Assembly (NCBI GenBank): GCA_949840775.1
Contig: CATKXO010000028.1
Location: forward strand, 1 to 37,550
DNA: 37,550 nucleotides
Direction: 5' to 3'
DNA from: an uncultured bacterium
Lineage (GTDB): Bacteria > Bacillota > Clostridia > Oscillospirales > Oscillospiraceae
A model generated the notes under the pieces. That model saw only the letters and a program-made list of their open reading frames with translations, did no database searches and had not been told where the DNA came from. Both the position numbers and the translations under genes were made by a program. Below, one piece after another: positions 6,447 through 14,767 of this stretch (within the stretch, counting starts at the first letter, position 1; every line of letters starts with the position of its first letter).

Positions 6447-7229
6447 TCAACCAAGCGCCACATCCAGAATCATCATCAGCAGGAAACCGGCCATGACTCC
6501 AAGCGTGCCGGAGTGGCCCCCTTGGGACAGATTGGCCTCTGGGATGAGCTCCTCCACCACAACGTAGAGCATAGCCCCGGCGGCGAAGGAGAGCAGCCAG
6601 GGCAGGACCAGCTGGACCGTCCCGGCCACCAGCACAGTGAGCAGGGCAAAGACAGGCTCCACCACTCCGGACAGCGCTCCGATGAGAAACGCCTTTCCCT
6701 TGCCCATCCCCTCCTGATACAGGGGCAGGGAGATGGCCGCCCCCTCAGGGAAGTTCTGAATGCCGATCCCGATAGCCAGGGCGGTGGAGGCTGTGAGCAG
6801 CCCCGCGTCCCCGCTCTGTGCTGCCAAGGCGAAGGAGACCCCTACCGCCATCCCCTCCGGGATGTTATGGAGGGTGACTGCCAGCACCAGCAGAGCCGTC
6901 CTGCTGGGAGAGGCCCCCCGGTGGAAGGACTCAGGACCAAAATGCGGAAGGAGAAAGTCCATCAGCAACAGAAAACCGATGCCTAAAATGGAGCCGCCTG
7001 CAGCGGGGAGCCAGCCGGTCTGCCCCAGCTCCTCCGCCTTTTCAATGGCGGGAATGAGCAGCGACCACATGCTGGCCGCGATCATCACCCCGGCGGCAAA
7101 GCCCAGCATCACACGGTGGAGGGCTTTGGAATTTTTTGTTCGAAATAAAAAGACCACAGCGGCCCCGGCGGCGGTCATCAGGGCGGTAAAGCCAGTGCCT
7201 CCGGCGGCCCAGGTAAGTGCCTGTAACAC
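6447..7229 (-). CDS. ZIP family divalent metal transporter
   Basis: Imports zinc or related divalent metals across the cytoplasmic membrane. The protein has 260 residues with about eight membrane segments. The two metal-site motifs are clear: HNIPEGMAVG in helix 4 and QNFPEGAAIS in helix 5 (His replaced by Gln at the first position of the second motif, as in many bacterial ZIPs). A VVEELIPE motif lies near the end. I chose the GTG at 7229-7227, which follows AGAAAGGG at 9 bases; an in-frame GTG at 7253 has no ribosome binding site. It lies 62 bases after the Pit transporter gene with no obvious terminator, so the two may be co-transcribed. Which metal is carried cannot be told. Confidence 0.9.
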   Translation of the reverse strand: MLQALTWAAGGTGFTALMTAAGAAVVFLFRTKNSKALHRVMLGFAAGVMIAASMWSLLIPAIEKAEELGQTGWLPAAGGSILGIGFLLLMDFLLPHFGPESFHRGASPSRTALLVLAVTLHNIPEGMAVGVSFALAAQSGDAGLLTASTALAIGIGIQNFPEGAAISLPLYQEGMGKGKAFLIGALSGVVEPVFALLTVLVAGTVQLVLPWLLSFAAGAMLYVVVEELIPEANLSQGGHSGTLGVMAGFLLMMILDVALG

Positions 7230-7291
7230 GATGTAGAACCCTTTCTGGAGCACTCGCAGGTCAAAACCTGTACGGCTGCTTCCAAATCAGG

Positions 7292-8320
7292 CTATGCGGC
7301 AAGGAACACTTTTGACATCCAGTAGCCGATGGCCATACAGCCCGGGAAGGTGAGTACCCAGGCCAGTACAATCCTTCCAACTACTGCCCAGTCGGGATGG
7401 TTTCCCCCGGCGGAGCCCGCCCCCAGCAGGGCACAGGTGCGGGTGTGGGTCGTGGAGACGGGAATCCCTAGCAGGGTCGCCCCCAGCAGGCAGACAATAC
7501 TGCCCAGGTCAGCGGCCAGGCTCTCCTGTTGGCCTAACGCCACCATGTCCCGGCCCAGGGTGTCAATAATACGCCTCCCCCCTATCAAGGTACCCAGAGC
7601 CATAAAGCAGGCGCACAGTCCCATGAGCCACAGAGGAATCAAAAAGGTGCCCTCGTCTGCCCTCCCCTGGGCCAGGGCAGTTCCTAAAAGGAAGACACCG
7701 ATAAACTTCTGGCCGTCCTGCGCCCCGTGAAGAAAGGACGCCGCCGCCGCCCCAGAAGCCTGTGCCGCAAGAATCGTATGGTGAGAAAGCTTTACAGGGT
7801 TTAAGGAACCCTGAGCAGTCCGTCCCGCCCAGAACCCGGCGGCAGCGGACAGGATAAGCCCCAGGATGACCTTGGCCCAGCAGTTCCAGCGGATGCAGGA
7901 AAAAGAGCCCTCCAGCGCCACTGCCGCTCCGGAGACGCCTGCCACCAGGGCATGGCTCTCGCTGGTTGGAATACCGAATATCCAAGCCAGCCCTGCCCAC
8001 AGTACAATGGCTGCCATGGCGGCACACAGGGCGGTGAGGGCGGCCTTCTGCCCTCCGCCGAAGGAGGCAATGGAGTACACCGTCTCTGCCACTGTGGCGT
8101 TTACAGATGTGACGCACAGCACCCCCAAAAAATTGCAGACCGCCGCCAGCAGGACGGCGGAGCGGAATGGAAGAGTCCCTGTTACCACTGCTCCGGCGAT
8201 GGCGTTGGGGGCGTCGGTCCAGCCGTTGACCAGCAGGACGGCCAAGGTCAGCAAAACGGTGCCAAGCAAAGCAGGGTTTTGGGACAGCTGGTCTAAAAAG
8301 TCTAAAAAAGACAGGGGCAT
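7292..8320 (-). CDS. pit: PiT family inorganic phosphate transporter
   Basis: A sodium- or proton-coupled phosphate carrier with about ten membrane segments. The protein has 342 residues. The repeated PiT signature appears twice: GWTDAPNAIAGAVVTG near the N-terminus (usually GANDxANA) and the paired GIPTSESHALVAG and GIPVSTTHT motifs in the two halves. The start is ATG 8320 (MPLSFLDF), preceded by GGAGGT; the ATG five codons earlier would place that site inside the coding region. The first signature has Trp-Thr in place of Ala-Asn, a small departure that may affect specificity. No PhoU-like gene is adjacent. Confidence 0.9.
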   Translation of the reverse strand: MPLSFLDFLDQLSQNPALLGTVLLTLAVLLVNGWTDAPNAIAGAVVTGTLPFRSAVLLAAVCNFLGVLCVTSVNATVAETVYSIASFGGGQKAALTALCAAMAAIVLWAGLAWIFGIPTSESHALVAGVSGAAVALEGSFSCIRWNCWAKVILGLILSAAAGFWAGRTAQGSLNPVKLSHHTILAAQASGAAAASFLHGAQDGQKFIGVFLLGTALAQGRADEGTFLIPLWLMGLCACFMALGTLIGGRRIIDTLGRDMVALGQQESLAADLGSIVCLLGATLLGIPVSTTHTRTCALLGAGSAGGNHPDWAVVGRIVLAWVLTFPGCMAIGYWMSKVFLAA

Positions 8321-8350
8321 GGATAACACCTCCATGTCCCAGATTATGTC

Positions 8351-9544
8351 TCAACGGAGCGGTGTAGCACAAAAACCGATGGAGCTGTCACCGTATTTGG
8401 CCCGGATGGCATCCATGGTCCCCTCCAGCTTCTCCAGACGCTGCCGCTTCTCCTCCTGACCGGCGGTGAACAGGTCCAGCTGGGCCCCAGCCTCCCCGGC
8501 CGGAATCAGGTAGATGGCGGTTACCGTCATGGCCCGCACAGGATTGGACATGCGCCAGCAGCGATCTGCCAGCGACATCGCCGCCTGGGTAAGCTCCCGG
8601 GCCAGATCGGTGGGCGGGTCCAGCCGTATCTGACGGCTGATGTCCTGAAACTCCGGGCTTCGTATGGCAAGGGAAACACCCTTACACATCATGCCGTGAC
8701 TGCGTAATCTGGCAGCTACCTGGTCTGCCAGCTGTGCAATGCCCGCTCTGATCTCCTCCCTGCCTTGGAGATTTTTGGGGAAGGTATATCCGTTTCCCAC
8801 CGACTTTGGGGGCGTATACTGGCTGGCAGGAGCGACAGGAGCGCGGTCCTTGCCGCTGGCATAGTCATGGAGCTGGACACCGTTTTTCCCCAGGAGTTCA
8901 AAGAGAAGCTCCCGCTTAAAGGCTGCCAGGTCGCCAATGGTCCGGATACCAAAGCTCTGAAAGGTCTGAGATGCCGCCCGGCCCACATAGAGCAGGTCGG
9001 TGACCGGGAGGGGCCAGACGATCTTTCGGAAATTTTCCTGGGTAATCACGGTAGTGGCGTCCGGTTTTTTATAATCGCTGCCCAGCTTGGCAAATACCTT
9101 GTTGAAGGACACGCCCACCGAGACAGTCAGGCCAAAGCGGGCGCGCACCTCATCCCGCAGCCGGTCGGCCAGCGCTCTGGCGTCCCCACCAAAGAGGTGG
9201 AGGGTTCCGGTGACATCCAGCCAGCTCTCGTCGATGCCGAAGGGTTCCACCAGATCGGTGTACTCCTGATAGAGGGCGTTGACCTTCTTGGAGTAGTCCC
9301 GGTAGACCTCATGGTGGGCGGGAAGGAGGACCAGGCCGGGACACTTTTTTTTAGCCTGCCAGATGGTCTCAGCCGTCTTGACCTGGAACGCTTTTGCAGG
9401 TTCATTTTTGGCCAGGATGATGCCGTGGCGGCTGGCCGGATCGCCGCACACCGCCACGGGAAGATGGCGCAGCTCTGGGTGGGACAGCAGCTCTACCGAG
9501 GCGTAAAAGCTGTTCAGATCGCAGTGAAAGATGACACGTTCCAT
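8351..9544 (-). CDS. dinB: DNA polymerase IV (Y-family translesion polymerase)
   Basis: Copies damaged templates during the SOS response. The protein has 397 residues. The palm begins FHCDLNSFYASVE (metal-binding Asp and aromatic steric gate), and the second acidic site is IDESWLDVTGT. The segments VSVGVSFNKVFAKLGSDYKKPD and the helix-hairpin region RTIGDLAAFKRELL follow. The little-finger domain precedes AQLDLFTAGQEEKR near residue 350-365, where QLDLF is a sliding-clamp binding motif, placed about 35 residues before the end rather than at the tip. The ATG at 9544 follows GAGAGGGGG. The upstream region has a strong promoter, a candidate LexA box and a hairpin repeat at the transcript start. 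Confidence 0.93.
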   Translation of the reverse strand: MERVIFHCDLNSFYASVELLSHPELRHLPVAVCGDPASRHGIILAKNEPAKAFQVKTAETIWQAKKKCPGLVLLPAHHEVYRDYSKKVNALYQEYTDLVEPFGIDESWLDVTGTLHLFGGDARALADRLRDEVRARFGLTVSVGVSFNKVFAKLGSDYKKPDATTVITQENFRKIVWPLPVTDLLYVGRAASQTFQSFGIRTIGDLAAFKRELLFELLGKNGVQLHDYASGKDRAPVAPASQYTPPKSVGNGYTFPKNLQGREEIRAGIAQLADQVAARLRSHGMMCKGVSLAIRSPEFQDISRQIRLDPPTDLARELTQAAMSLADRCWRMSNPVRAMTVTAIYLIPAGEAGAQLDLFTAGQEEKRQRLEKLEGTMDAIRAKYGDSSIGFCATPLR

Positions 9545-9565
9545 CGTCTGCCCCCTCTCATGTTA

Positions 9566-9592
9566 GTAGGGGCGGATATAATCCGCCCCTAC
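9566..9592. repeat. Short palindromic REP-like repeat in the dinB leader
   Basis: GTAGGGGCGGAT and its exact complement flank a 3-base ATA loop. It begins directly after the -10 box of the dinB promoter, so it would form a hairpin at the 5' end of the dinB transcript. GTAGGGGCGG-type palindromes resemble dispersed intergenic repeats of many bacteria; copy number cannot be judged from one window. Confidence 0.7.
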
Positions 9593-9621
9593 ATTATACA
9601 TCATACTGAGGAAAAAGTCAA
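9593..9621 (-). promoter_or_regulatory. Sigma-A promoter of dinB
   Basis: On the minus strand TTGACT (9621-9616), 17 bases, perfect TATAAT (9598-9593). Confidence 0.8.
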
Positions 9622-9631
9622 ACTTATGTTC
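9620..9631 (-). promoter_or_regulatory. Candidate LexA (SOS) box
   Basis: Minus strand GAACATAAGTTT resembles the Gram-positive LexA box GAACnnnnGTTC with the last base changed, and overlaps the -35 box of the dinB promoter. LexA control of dinB is common in Firmicutes. Confidence 0.5.
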
Positions 9632-9645
9632 TAAGATCACAGCGG

Positions 9646-10086
9646 TCACAGATACAGCCAGGTCTGTAAATGTTCCTCGTCCATAACCTCCAGCCCCATA
9701 TCTGCCAACAGACGGGCGGCTACGCCCCAGCCGGAGGTAAGCGTATGCGTGAAGGAGCCGTCGTAAATCTCTCTACAGCCGCAGGAGGGAGAACGGGCCT
9801 TTAAAACGGCCACAGTACAGCCGTTCTCTCTGGCAATCTCCGCTGCCCGCTCCGCCCCCACCCGGTAGGCGTTGGTGACATCTTGCCCGTCCTGGGTAAG
9901 GACCCGGCCGTCGGGCTGTATTTCGGCGGGGCTCCGAGGGATGTCCAGGCCGCCCAGGAGCTCCGGGCAGACAGGGATCAGATTGTGTCCCGCCCGGTGC
10001 AGCTCAATGATCTGCCGGTCCAGACGGCTGGCCCCGTCATACCGGCAGGGCTCCCCCAAAAAGCAATGGCTGACTAAGATATTCAT
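9646..10086 (-). CDS. DUF523 family protein
   Basis: A soluble protein of 146 residues. It has the family landmarks: VSHCFLGEPCRYDG at the N-terminus, IPVCPELLGGLDIPRSPAEI, the KARSPSCGCREIYDG block, and a C-terminal region GVAARLLADMGLEVMDEE. The cysteines in these motifs (Cys8, Cys14, the one in VCPE, and the CGC pair) are likely metal or cluster ligands. DUF523 proteins are widespread, sometimes fused to DUF1722 and a photolyase; their function is not established. The ATG at 10086 follows AAAGGAG. A hairpin (10104-10131) lies in its leader. It sits between the terminator of ireB and the dinB promoter. Confidence 0.88.
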   Translation of the reverse strand: MNILVSHCFLGEPCRYDGASRLDRQIIELHRAGHNLIPVCPELLGGLDIPRSPAEIQPDGRVLTQDGQDVTNAYRVGAERAAEIARENGCTVAVLKARSPSCGCREIYDGSFTHTLTSGWGVAARLLADMGLEVMDEEHLQTWLYL

Positions 10087-10103
10087 AGCGGTTCTCCTTT
10101 GCT

Positions 10104-10131
10104 GTTTCCACCTCCTTTCAGGAGCGGAAAC
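10104..10131. other. Hairpin in the leader of the DUF523 gene
   Basis: GTTTCC and GGAAAC enclose CTCCT and AGGAG, forming a stem that ends about 18 bases before the gene's start codon. There is no T run, so it is not a simple terminator. It contains its own AGGAGG, held in the stem. Confidence 0.4.
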
Positions 10132-10150
10132 ACTGAATTTGGATCAGACG

Positions 10151-10177
10151 AAAAACGGCCCGCCGGTGGGCGGGCCG
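10151..10177 (-). terminator. Rho-independent terminator of ireB
   Basis: A perfect 9-base stem (CGGCCCGCC, loop GGT) followed by five T on the minus strand, 14 bases past the ireB stop. Confidence 0.88.
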
Positions 10178-10190
10178 CTGTAGGCAGGCT

Positions 10191-10442
10191 TCAGTGGGTC
10201 AGGTAGTACCTGACCAGGGTTTGGAGCAGCTCGTCCCGGTCCGCCTTGCGAATAAGGGCGCGGGCGTTGTTATGGTTGGTGATATAGGTGGGGTCCTCAG
10301 ACAGGATGTAGCCCACAATCTGGTTGATGGGGTTGTAACCCTTCTCCTGCAAGGCCTGATACACCGTAGTCAGGATGGCCTTGATCTCCATGTCGCGCTG
10401 ATCCCCCAGGCTGAATTTACGGGTGAAGTCCATCTCGTCCAT
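10191..10442 (-). CDS. ireB: IreB family regulatory phosphoprotein (UPF0297)
   Basis: A small cytosolic protein of 83 residues. The core matches the UPF0297/YrzL family: [48 protein letters not shown]. In Enterococcus faecalis IreB is phosphorylated on threonines near its N-terminus by the PASTA kinase IreK and limits cephalosporin resistance. Here the N-terminal [10 protein letters not shown] contains a candidate threonine. The start is ATG 10442, preceded by GGGAGG; 17 extra codons upstream are leader. In many Firmicutes this gene leads an operon with ruvX and a DUF1292 gene; neither follows here because a terminator comes at once. Confidence 0.92.
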   Translation of the reverse strand: MDEMDFTRKFSLGDQRDMEIKAILTTVYQALQEKGYNPINQIVGYILSEDPTYITNHNNARALIRKADRDELLQTLVRYYLTH

Positions 10443-10504
10443 ATTCAGCACCTCCCAAATGTACTTTCCCTCTGCTCCCTGCAATAGGGACAACTTGTGC
10501 CCTT

Positions 10505-10533
10505 AGTGTACTCCAAAACCCTGACGATGTAAA
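10505..10533 (-). promoter_or_regulatory. Promoter of ireB
   Basis: On the minus strand TTTACA (10533-10528), 17 bases, TACACT (10510-10505), giving a leader of about 55 bases. Confidence 0.65.
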
Positions 10534-10593
10534 GAGCTTTAGAGAAATTTAATATAAATGAAATATTTCGCGGGGCGGCACAGAGGCCGCCTC

Positions 10594-11793
10594 CTACACG
10601 TCCCGGGTCAGAGCTGCGGCGGCCACCTGGAGCAGGGCGGACAGGGCCGCCAGATAGAACACATACTGCACTCCCCAGGCGTTCCAGATCAGCCCCATAA
10701 TCGGTGAGGCAATGATGGCCATGATGTGGTCCACGCTCAGGCCCACGGACAGGGTGCGGGTAACCTCCGAGGGGTCCAGAGCGATGGTGCGCATCATGTA
10801 GGAGTGGACCATGTTGAACTGCTCAAACAGAACGCACAGCACATAGGTCCCGAAGACCAGCCAGGTCAGGCTGTCACCCAGATCGAAGGTCCCTCCCGCT
10901 AGCATCCCGGCCAGCAGCCCCATCACGGAGAAGGAGACGGCGATGTAAAGGGCCTCTACCCACAGCATTTTCCGCACGCCCAGCTTGTCCAGCATCCTGC
11001 CGATGATAGGGGCGAGCCAGGTACCCGCCAGGTGGACCACGATGGGGAGCAGGGCCACGGTGTCCGCCCCCTGGCCCAGCAGATTGATGATAACCCAGGG
11101 GGCAAACACGATCTTGATGCGCTTCTGACAGCCGTAGGCCAAAGTGACCATGTAGTAGGGCATATACTGCTTTCGGAAGAGCAGCTTGTGGTTTTTAACG
11201 GTATCCTTCTGGGGCATGGACAGGGCCATCACCGCCAGCAGAACCACTGCCCCGGCGGTAGCGATTCCGCCGATGGCGAAGGGCAGAATGATTTTGGTCC
11301 CGAAGCTGAAAAAGCCGGTGCGGAAGCCGAAAAACACCAGTACCGCCGCAACCATGGCGAAGAGCGTATTGACTCCCTTGAATTTTCCCAGGGTGGTTCC
11401 CACCTTCCCCTGTTCCGCCAGATCCATGGAGATGGCGTCGTTGAGGGGCATGAAGAAGTGCATCCCCAGGGAGTGGATGAACATGAAGACCAGCATCACG
11501 CCATAGCTGGGAGACATCCAGCCCAACACGATAAAGCCCACCAGCACCAGGGACTGAGCCACTACCGACATCCACAGGTTGCCCAGAAAGCCCAGGGCGG
11601 CCACCAGCACCATGCACAGGATGCCGGGGCTCTCCCGGGGAATCTCAATGAAGCCCCGCTGGACCTCGTTGATGTGGAACGCTTCGTTGAAGTAGTTGGA
11701 AAGGATGTTATTGCCCAGGCCGTTGGCCAGAGCGGTGAGGGCCAGCACCGCCACAAAGAGGCGGACGGCCTGTTGTCGTTTTTGTTCGGTCAT
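10594..11793 (-). CDS. Major facilitator superfamily transporter
   Basis: An integral membrane protein of 399 residues with about twelve predicted helices in two halves separated by a basic cytoplasmic loop (near MPQKDTVKNHKLLFRKQYMP). The first helix is VRLFVAVLALTALANGLG. Loop segments such as GKVGTTLGKFKGVNTLF and the second-half GRMLDKLGVRKMLW resemble MFS loop motifs. The substrate cannot be told; the overall type is a drug or sugar efflux carrier. The ATG at 11793 follows GGAGAGAG, which directly follows the stop of the decayed gene at 11809. It is probably transcribed with ftsK and upstream genes, since no promoter is evident in the short gap. Confidence 0.85.
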   Translation of the reverse strand: MTEQKRQQAVRLFVAVLALTALANGLGNNILSNYFNEAFHINEVQRGFIEIPRESPGILCMVLVAALGFLGNLWMSVVAQSLVLVGFIVLGWMSPSYGVMLVFMFIHSLGMHFFMPLNDAISMDLAEQGKVGTTLGKFKGVNTLFAMVAAVLVFFGFRTGFFSFGTKIILPFAIGGIATAGAVVLLAVMALSMPQKDTVKNHKLLFRKQYMPYYMVTLAYGCQKRIKIVFAPWVIINLLGQGADTVALLPIVVHLAGTWLAPIIGRMLDKLGVRKMLWVEALYIAVSFSVMGLLAGMLAGGTFDLGDSLTWLVFGTYVLCVLFEQFNMVHSYMMRTIALDPSEVTRTLSVGLSVDHIMAIIASPIMGLIWNAWGVQYVFYLAALSALLQVAAAALTRDV

Positions 11794-11808
11794 GTGTGAT
11801 TCTCTCTC

Positions 11809-11986
11809 CTAAAACGCAATATCCTGAAATCCACTCTCGGTGATTTCTTCATTGAGGAGCTGGATGCTAACGCCGTTGTTGTTGGGGTCTTCCGCGCTGT
11901 CTCTCCTCCCCGAAAAAATCCAGGTTTATATGGCCGTTCCAGTAGAAGCCGTCAAAGTCCAGCGCTCCAAATACCTGATCTGTCAT
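11809..11986 (-). pseudogene. Decayed remnant of a small gene coupled to ftsK
   Basis: The start codon ATG (11986-11984) overlaps the ftsK stop as TAATG. The first frame reads MTDQVFGALDFDGFYWNGHI, continues NLDFFGEER, then stops after 39 codons at 11867. A second frame, shifted by one base, continues AEDPNNNGVSIQLLNEE then ITESGFQDIAF and stops at 11809, just before the next gene's ribosome binding site. The two pieces look like the N- and C-terminal ends of a DUF6985/DUF2004-like protein with the middle lost, which is my inference from the motifs FGALDFDGFYWNG and GFQDIAF. A functional 39-residue peptide cannot be excluded. Confidence 0.55.
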
Positions 11987-14751
11987 TACAGCGTATCCTC
12001 CTCTGCCCGGTCCAGGGCGTCGTCCACGTCGAAGGGGGGCGTGTCCTCCGGGACAGGCGCAGGTGCGGGGGGCGCGAAAGCGTCCTCGGGGGTGGTGATG
12101 CCCTGGCGGTATTTCATCTCCTGCCACTGTTCCTTGGTAATCAGCAGCTGCCGGGGCTTGGAGCCCTCAAAGGGGCCCACAATCCCCTTCTCCTCCAGCT
12201 GGTCCACCAGCCGGGCGGCCCGGGCGTAGCCCAGCTTCAGCCTGCGCTGGAGCATGGACACGGAGGCCTGTCCCGTCTCCACCACCACCTCGGCTGCGGA
12301 GTCGATGAGCTCATCGAACTCACTGTCCACATCCTCGGGGGCGGAGCCGCCCACCCCCTTGGAGCCCTTATCCTTCTCGGCGGCGTTGTGCTCGATTTCC
12401 TCCATGACGGAGTCGTCGTACTGGGCGGCGCCGCTGTTCTGCTTGACGTAATTCACCACAGCGGCCACCTCCGGGTCGGAGATGAAGCAGCCCTGGACCC
12501 GGGTGGGTTTTCCGGAGCCCAGAGGGGCGAAGAGCATGTCTCCCCTGCCTACCAGCTTTTCAGCGCCCTGGGTGTCCAGAATGATCCGGGACTCCATGGC
12601 GGAGGCCACCGCGAAGGCGATACGGCTGGGGATATTGGCCTTCATCAGGCCGGTGATTACGTCGGCGGAGGGCCGCTGGGTGGCGATGACCAGGTGCATC
12701 CCGGCGGCGCGGCCCATCTGAGCCACCCGGCAGATGGACTCCTCCACTTCCTTGGCGGCCACCAGCATCAGGTCGGCCAGCTCGTCGATGAGAACCACGA
12801 TGGAGGGCATTTTGTCCACGCCCTCGGTGCGCTCGGCGTAGGCATTATACTCCTCCAGCTTGCGCACGCCCACCTCAGAGAAGGTGCGGTAGCGCTTCAT
12901 CATCTCCGTCACCGCCCACTGGAGGGCACCCGCCGCCTTTTTGGGGTCGGTAACAACGGGAATCAGCAGATGGGGGATGCCGTTGTAGATGCCCAGCTCC
13001 ACCATTTTGGGGTCCACCATGATAAGGCGGACCTCCTCCGGGGTCGCCTTGTACAGCAGAGAGGTGATAATGGTGTTGGTACACACCGACTTACCGGAGC
13101 CGGTGGTGCCGGCAATGAGCAGATGGGGCAGCTTGCCGATATCCCCGATGATGGCTTGTCCGCTGATGTCCTTGCCCACGGCAAAGGAGGTTTTGGATTT
13201 GCTGGCAGCAAAGGAGGAGGACCCGATCACCGAGTGGATGCTTACCGGGGAAACAACCTTGTTGGGCACCTCAATGCCCACTACGGAAATTTTATCGGGA
13301 ATGGGAGCAATGCGCACCCCGGTGGCCCCCAGCGCCAGGGCGATGTCGTCGGCCAGATTGGTCAGCTTATTCAGCTTGACCCCCTGCTCCAGAGCCAGTT
13401 CATACCGGGTGACCGAGGGGCCCCGGACCACGTTGATGATGTTTGCGTCAATGCCGAAGGAGTGGATGGTGTCTCCCAGCCGCTGACGGTTGGCGTTGAG
13501 CTCACTCAGGGCCTCCCCGCCAATCTCCCCGGTATTCTCCCGCAGCAGGGACAGGGGGGGATACTGGTAGGGCGGCGTCTCCTGGCTCATAGCCTGCTGA
13601 ATCTCTGCCCCCAGCTGGGCGGCTTCGCTGGCAGCGTCCTGAGCCGTCACCTTAGTCAAAACAGGGTCAGGTGCAGGAGATGTAACGGATGCTGCCGGAG
13701 GTGGGGCAGTCACCGGTCCCGCCGCTGGAGGCGGCATCTCATCCACAGCGGCAGCAGATTCGACAGATGATACCGGAATGGGTTCGGGAACGGGGGACTC
13801 CGCCGGGACTGCGTGTTTGGGATGGGTAATGGGCTCCGGTTTGGAGATTGCGGGGAACTCCACCTCCAAAATCGGGGATGCGGTCTCCTCCTCAGGCAAC
13901 TCCTCCTCTTCCAGTTGAGGATCCTCCCTGGGGCGAAGCAGCTGGTCCGGTGTAGGCACCCTTGGACTGCGGTTAAAAAATCCCCGTTTTTTAGGCAGCG
14001 GCTGTTCCTTTCCGACCAGGGGGCCGTCCTCCACCGGAATGTCAATGGCGGAGCGGGTCCCTGAGCGGGAGGCGGATGGCCCGGCATACCGTTCCCGGCT
14101 GCCCCGCTCCTGACGGCGGTCCCGGTGGACGGGCTCAGGCTCCGGCTCATAGTCGGGCCGGTTGAAAACCCAGTCGGCCACATCCACGATTGTGCGGTCA
14201 AAGGCGGCCAGCCCCACAAAGACGCCTGCAATAACAAAGACGATAGTGGCTCCCAAGGCGGTGAACAGGGAGACAAAGCTCTGGGCAAGCACGCCGCCCA
14301 GGGCCCCTCCGGACTGTAAGGCTTTTCCACTTTCCATCAAGCTCCCCCAAAGGGCTGCACTCCACTCCATTGGATCAACAATCATGCCGTGGATCAGGCT
14401 GGAAAAAATAAGGGGAATCAGCAGGGCACAGCTCACCCGCAGACGTACAGGGCGGCCCCGATGAAAGCCCAGGATATAGGCCGCCAGCAGCAGAGCCGGG
14501 GGGACCAGCAGAAAACCGTAGCCCAGCAGCCCCTTCAGCAGCCCGCAGAACCAGCTGATAAAGATGGCCTGCATATTAAAATAGCCCAGGGCGGAGAAGA
14601 CAGCCAGCAGCAGGCAGACCACCGCCCCTACCTCCCGGCGGACGGGGCGGCTGGCAGTCTGTGAACGGCTCGTTGTACCGCTTTTGGCCCGGCTTCCGCC
14701 GGAGGAGCGGGAGGAAGTGCTCCTCCCCCCTGTTTTCTTTTGTGTTGCCAT
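11986..14751 (-). CDS. ftsK: DNA translocase FtsK/SpoIIIE
   Basis: Pumps DNA through the division or sporulation septum. The protein has 921 residues. Four N-terminal membrane helices lie roughly between residues 38 and 185, then a low-complexity Pro/Glu-rich linker of about 220 residues, then the motor: alpha domain with LRENTGEI, Walker A GTTGSGKS (Lys554), Walker B VVLIDELADLM, and the ATQRPSADVITGLMKANIP block. The C-terminal gamma winged helix (about residues 815-880; GQASVSMLQRRLKLGYARAA) would read polar DNA sequences. The ATG at 14751 follows AAAGGAA. With uppP 16 bases upstream it forms a leftward cluster. Whether it acts in vegetative growth, sporulation or both cannot be told. Confidence 0.96.
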   Translation of the reverse strand: MATQKKTGGRSTSSRSSGGSRAKSGTTSRSQTASRPVRREVGAVVCLLLAVFSALGYFNMQAIFISWFCGLLKGLLGYGFLLVPPALLLAAYILGFHRGRPVRLRVSCALLIPLIFSSLIHGMIVDPMEWSAALWGSLMESGKALQSGGALGGVLAQSFVSLFTALGATIVFVIAGVFVGLAAFDRTIVDVADWVFNRPDYEPEPEPVHRDRRQERGSRERYAGPSASRSGTRSAIDIPVEDGPLVGKEQPLPKKRGFFNRSPRVPTPDQLLRPREDPQLEEEELPEEETASPILEVEFPAISKPEPITHPKHAVPAESPVPEPIPVSSVESAAAVDEMPPPAAGPVTAPPPAASVTSPAPDPVLTKVTAQDAASEAAQLGAEIQQAMSQETPPYQYPPLSLLRENTGEIGGEALSELNANRQRLGDTIHSFGIDANIINVVRGPSVTRYELALEQGVKLNKLTNLADDIALALGATGVRIAPIPDKISVVGIEVPNKVVSPVSIHSVIGSSSFAASKSKTSFAVGKDISGQAIIGDIGKLPHLLIAGTTGSGKSVCTNTIITSLLYKATPEEVRLIMVDPKMVELGIYNGIPHLLIPVVTDPKKAAGALQWAVTEMMKRYRTFSEVGVRKLEEYNAYAERTEGVDKMPSIVVLIDELADLMLVAAKEVEESICRVAQMGRAAGMHLVIATQRPSADVITGLMKANIPSRIAFAVASAMESRIILDTQGAEKLVGRGDMLFAPLGSGKPTRVQGCFISDPEVAAVVNYVKQNSGAAQYDDSVMEEIEHNAAEKDKGSKGVGGSAPEDVDSEFDELIDSAAEVVVETGQASVSMLQRRLKLGYARAARLVDQLEEKGIVGPFEGSKPRQLLITKEQWQEMKYRQGITTPEDAFAPPAPAPVPEDTPPFDVDDALDRAEEDTL

Positions 14752-14767
14752 ATGATTATCGTTCCTT

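Noticed and set aside
11840-12229. 129-residue plus-strand open frame
   Set aside because: Antisense to ftsK and the decayed gene; Ser/Arg-rich with no family.
12388-13770. 460-residue plus-strand open frame
   Set aside because: Antisense to ftsK; Gly/His-rich shadow translation.
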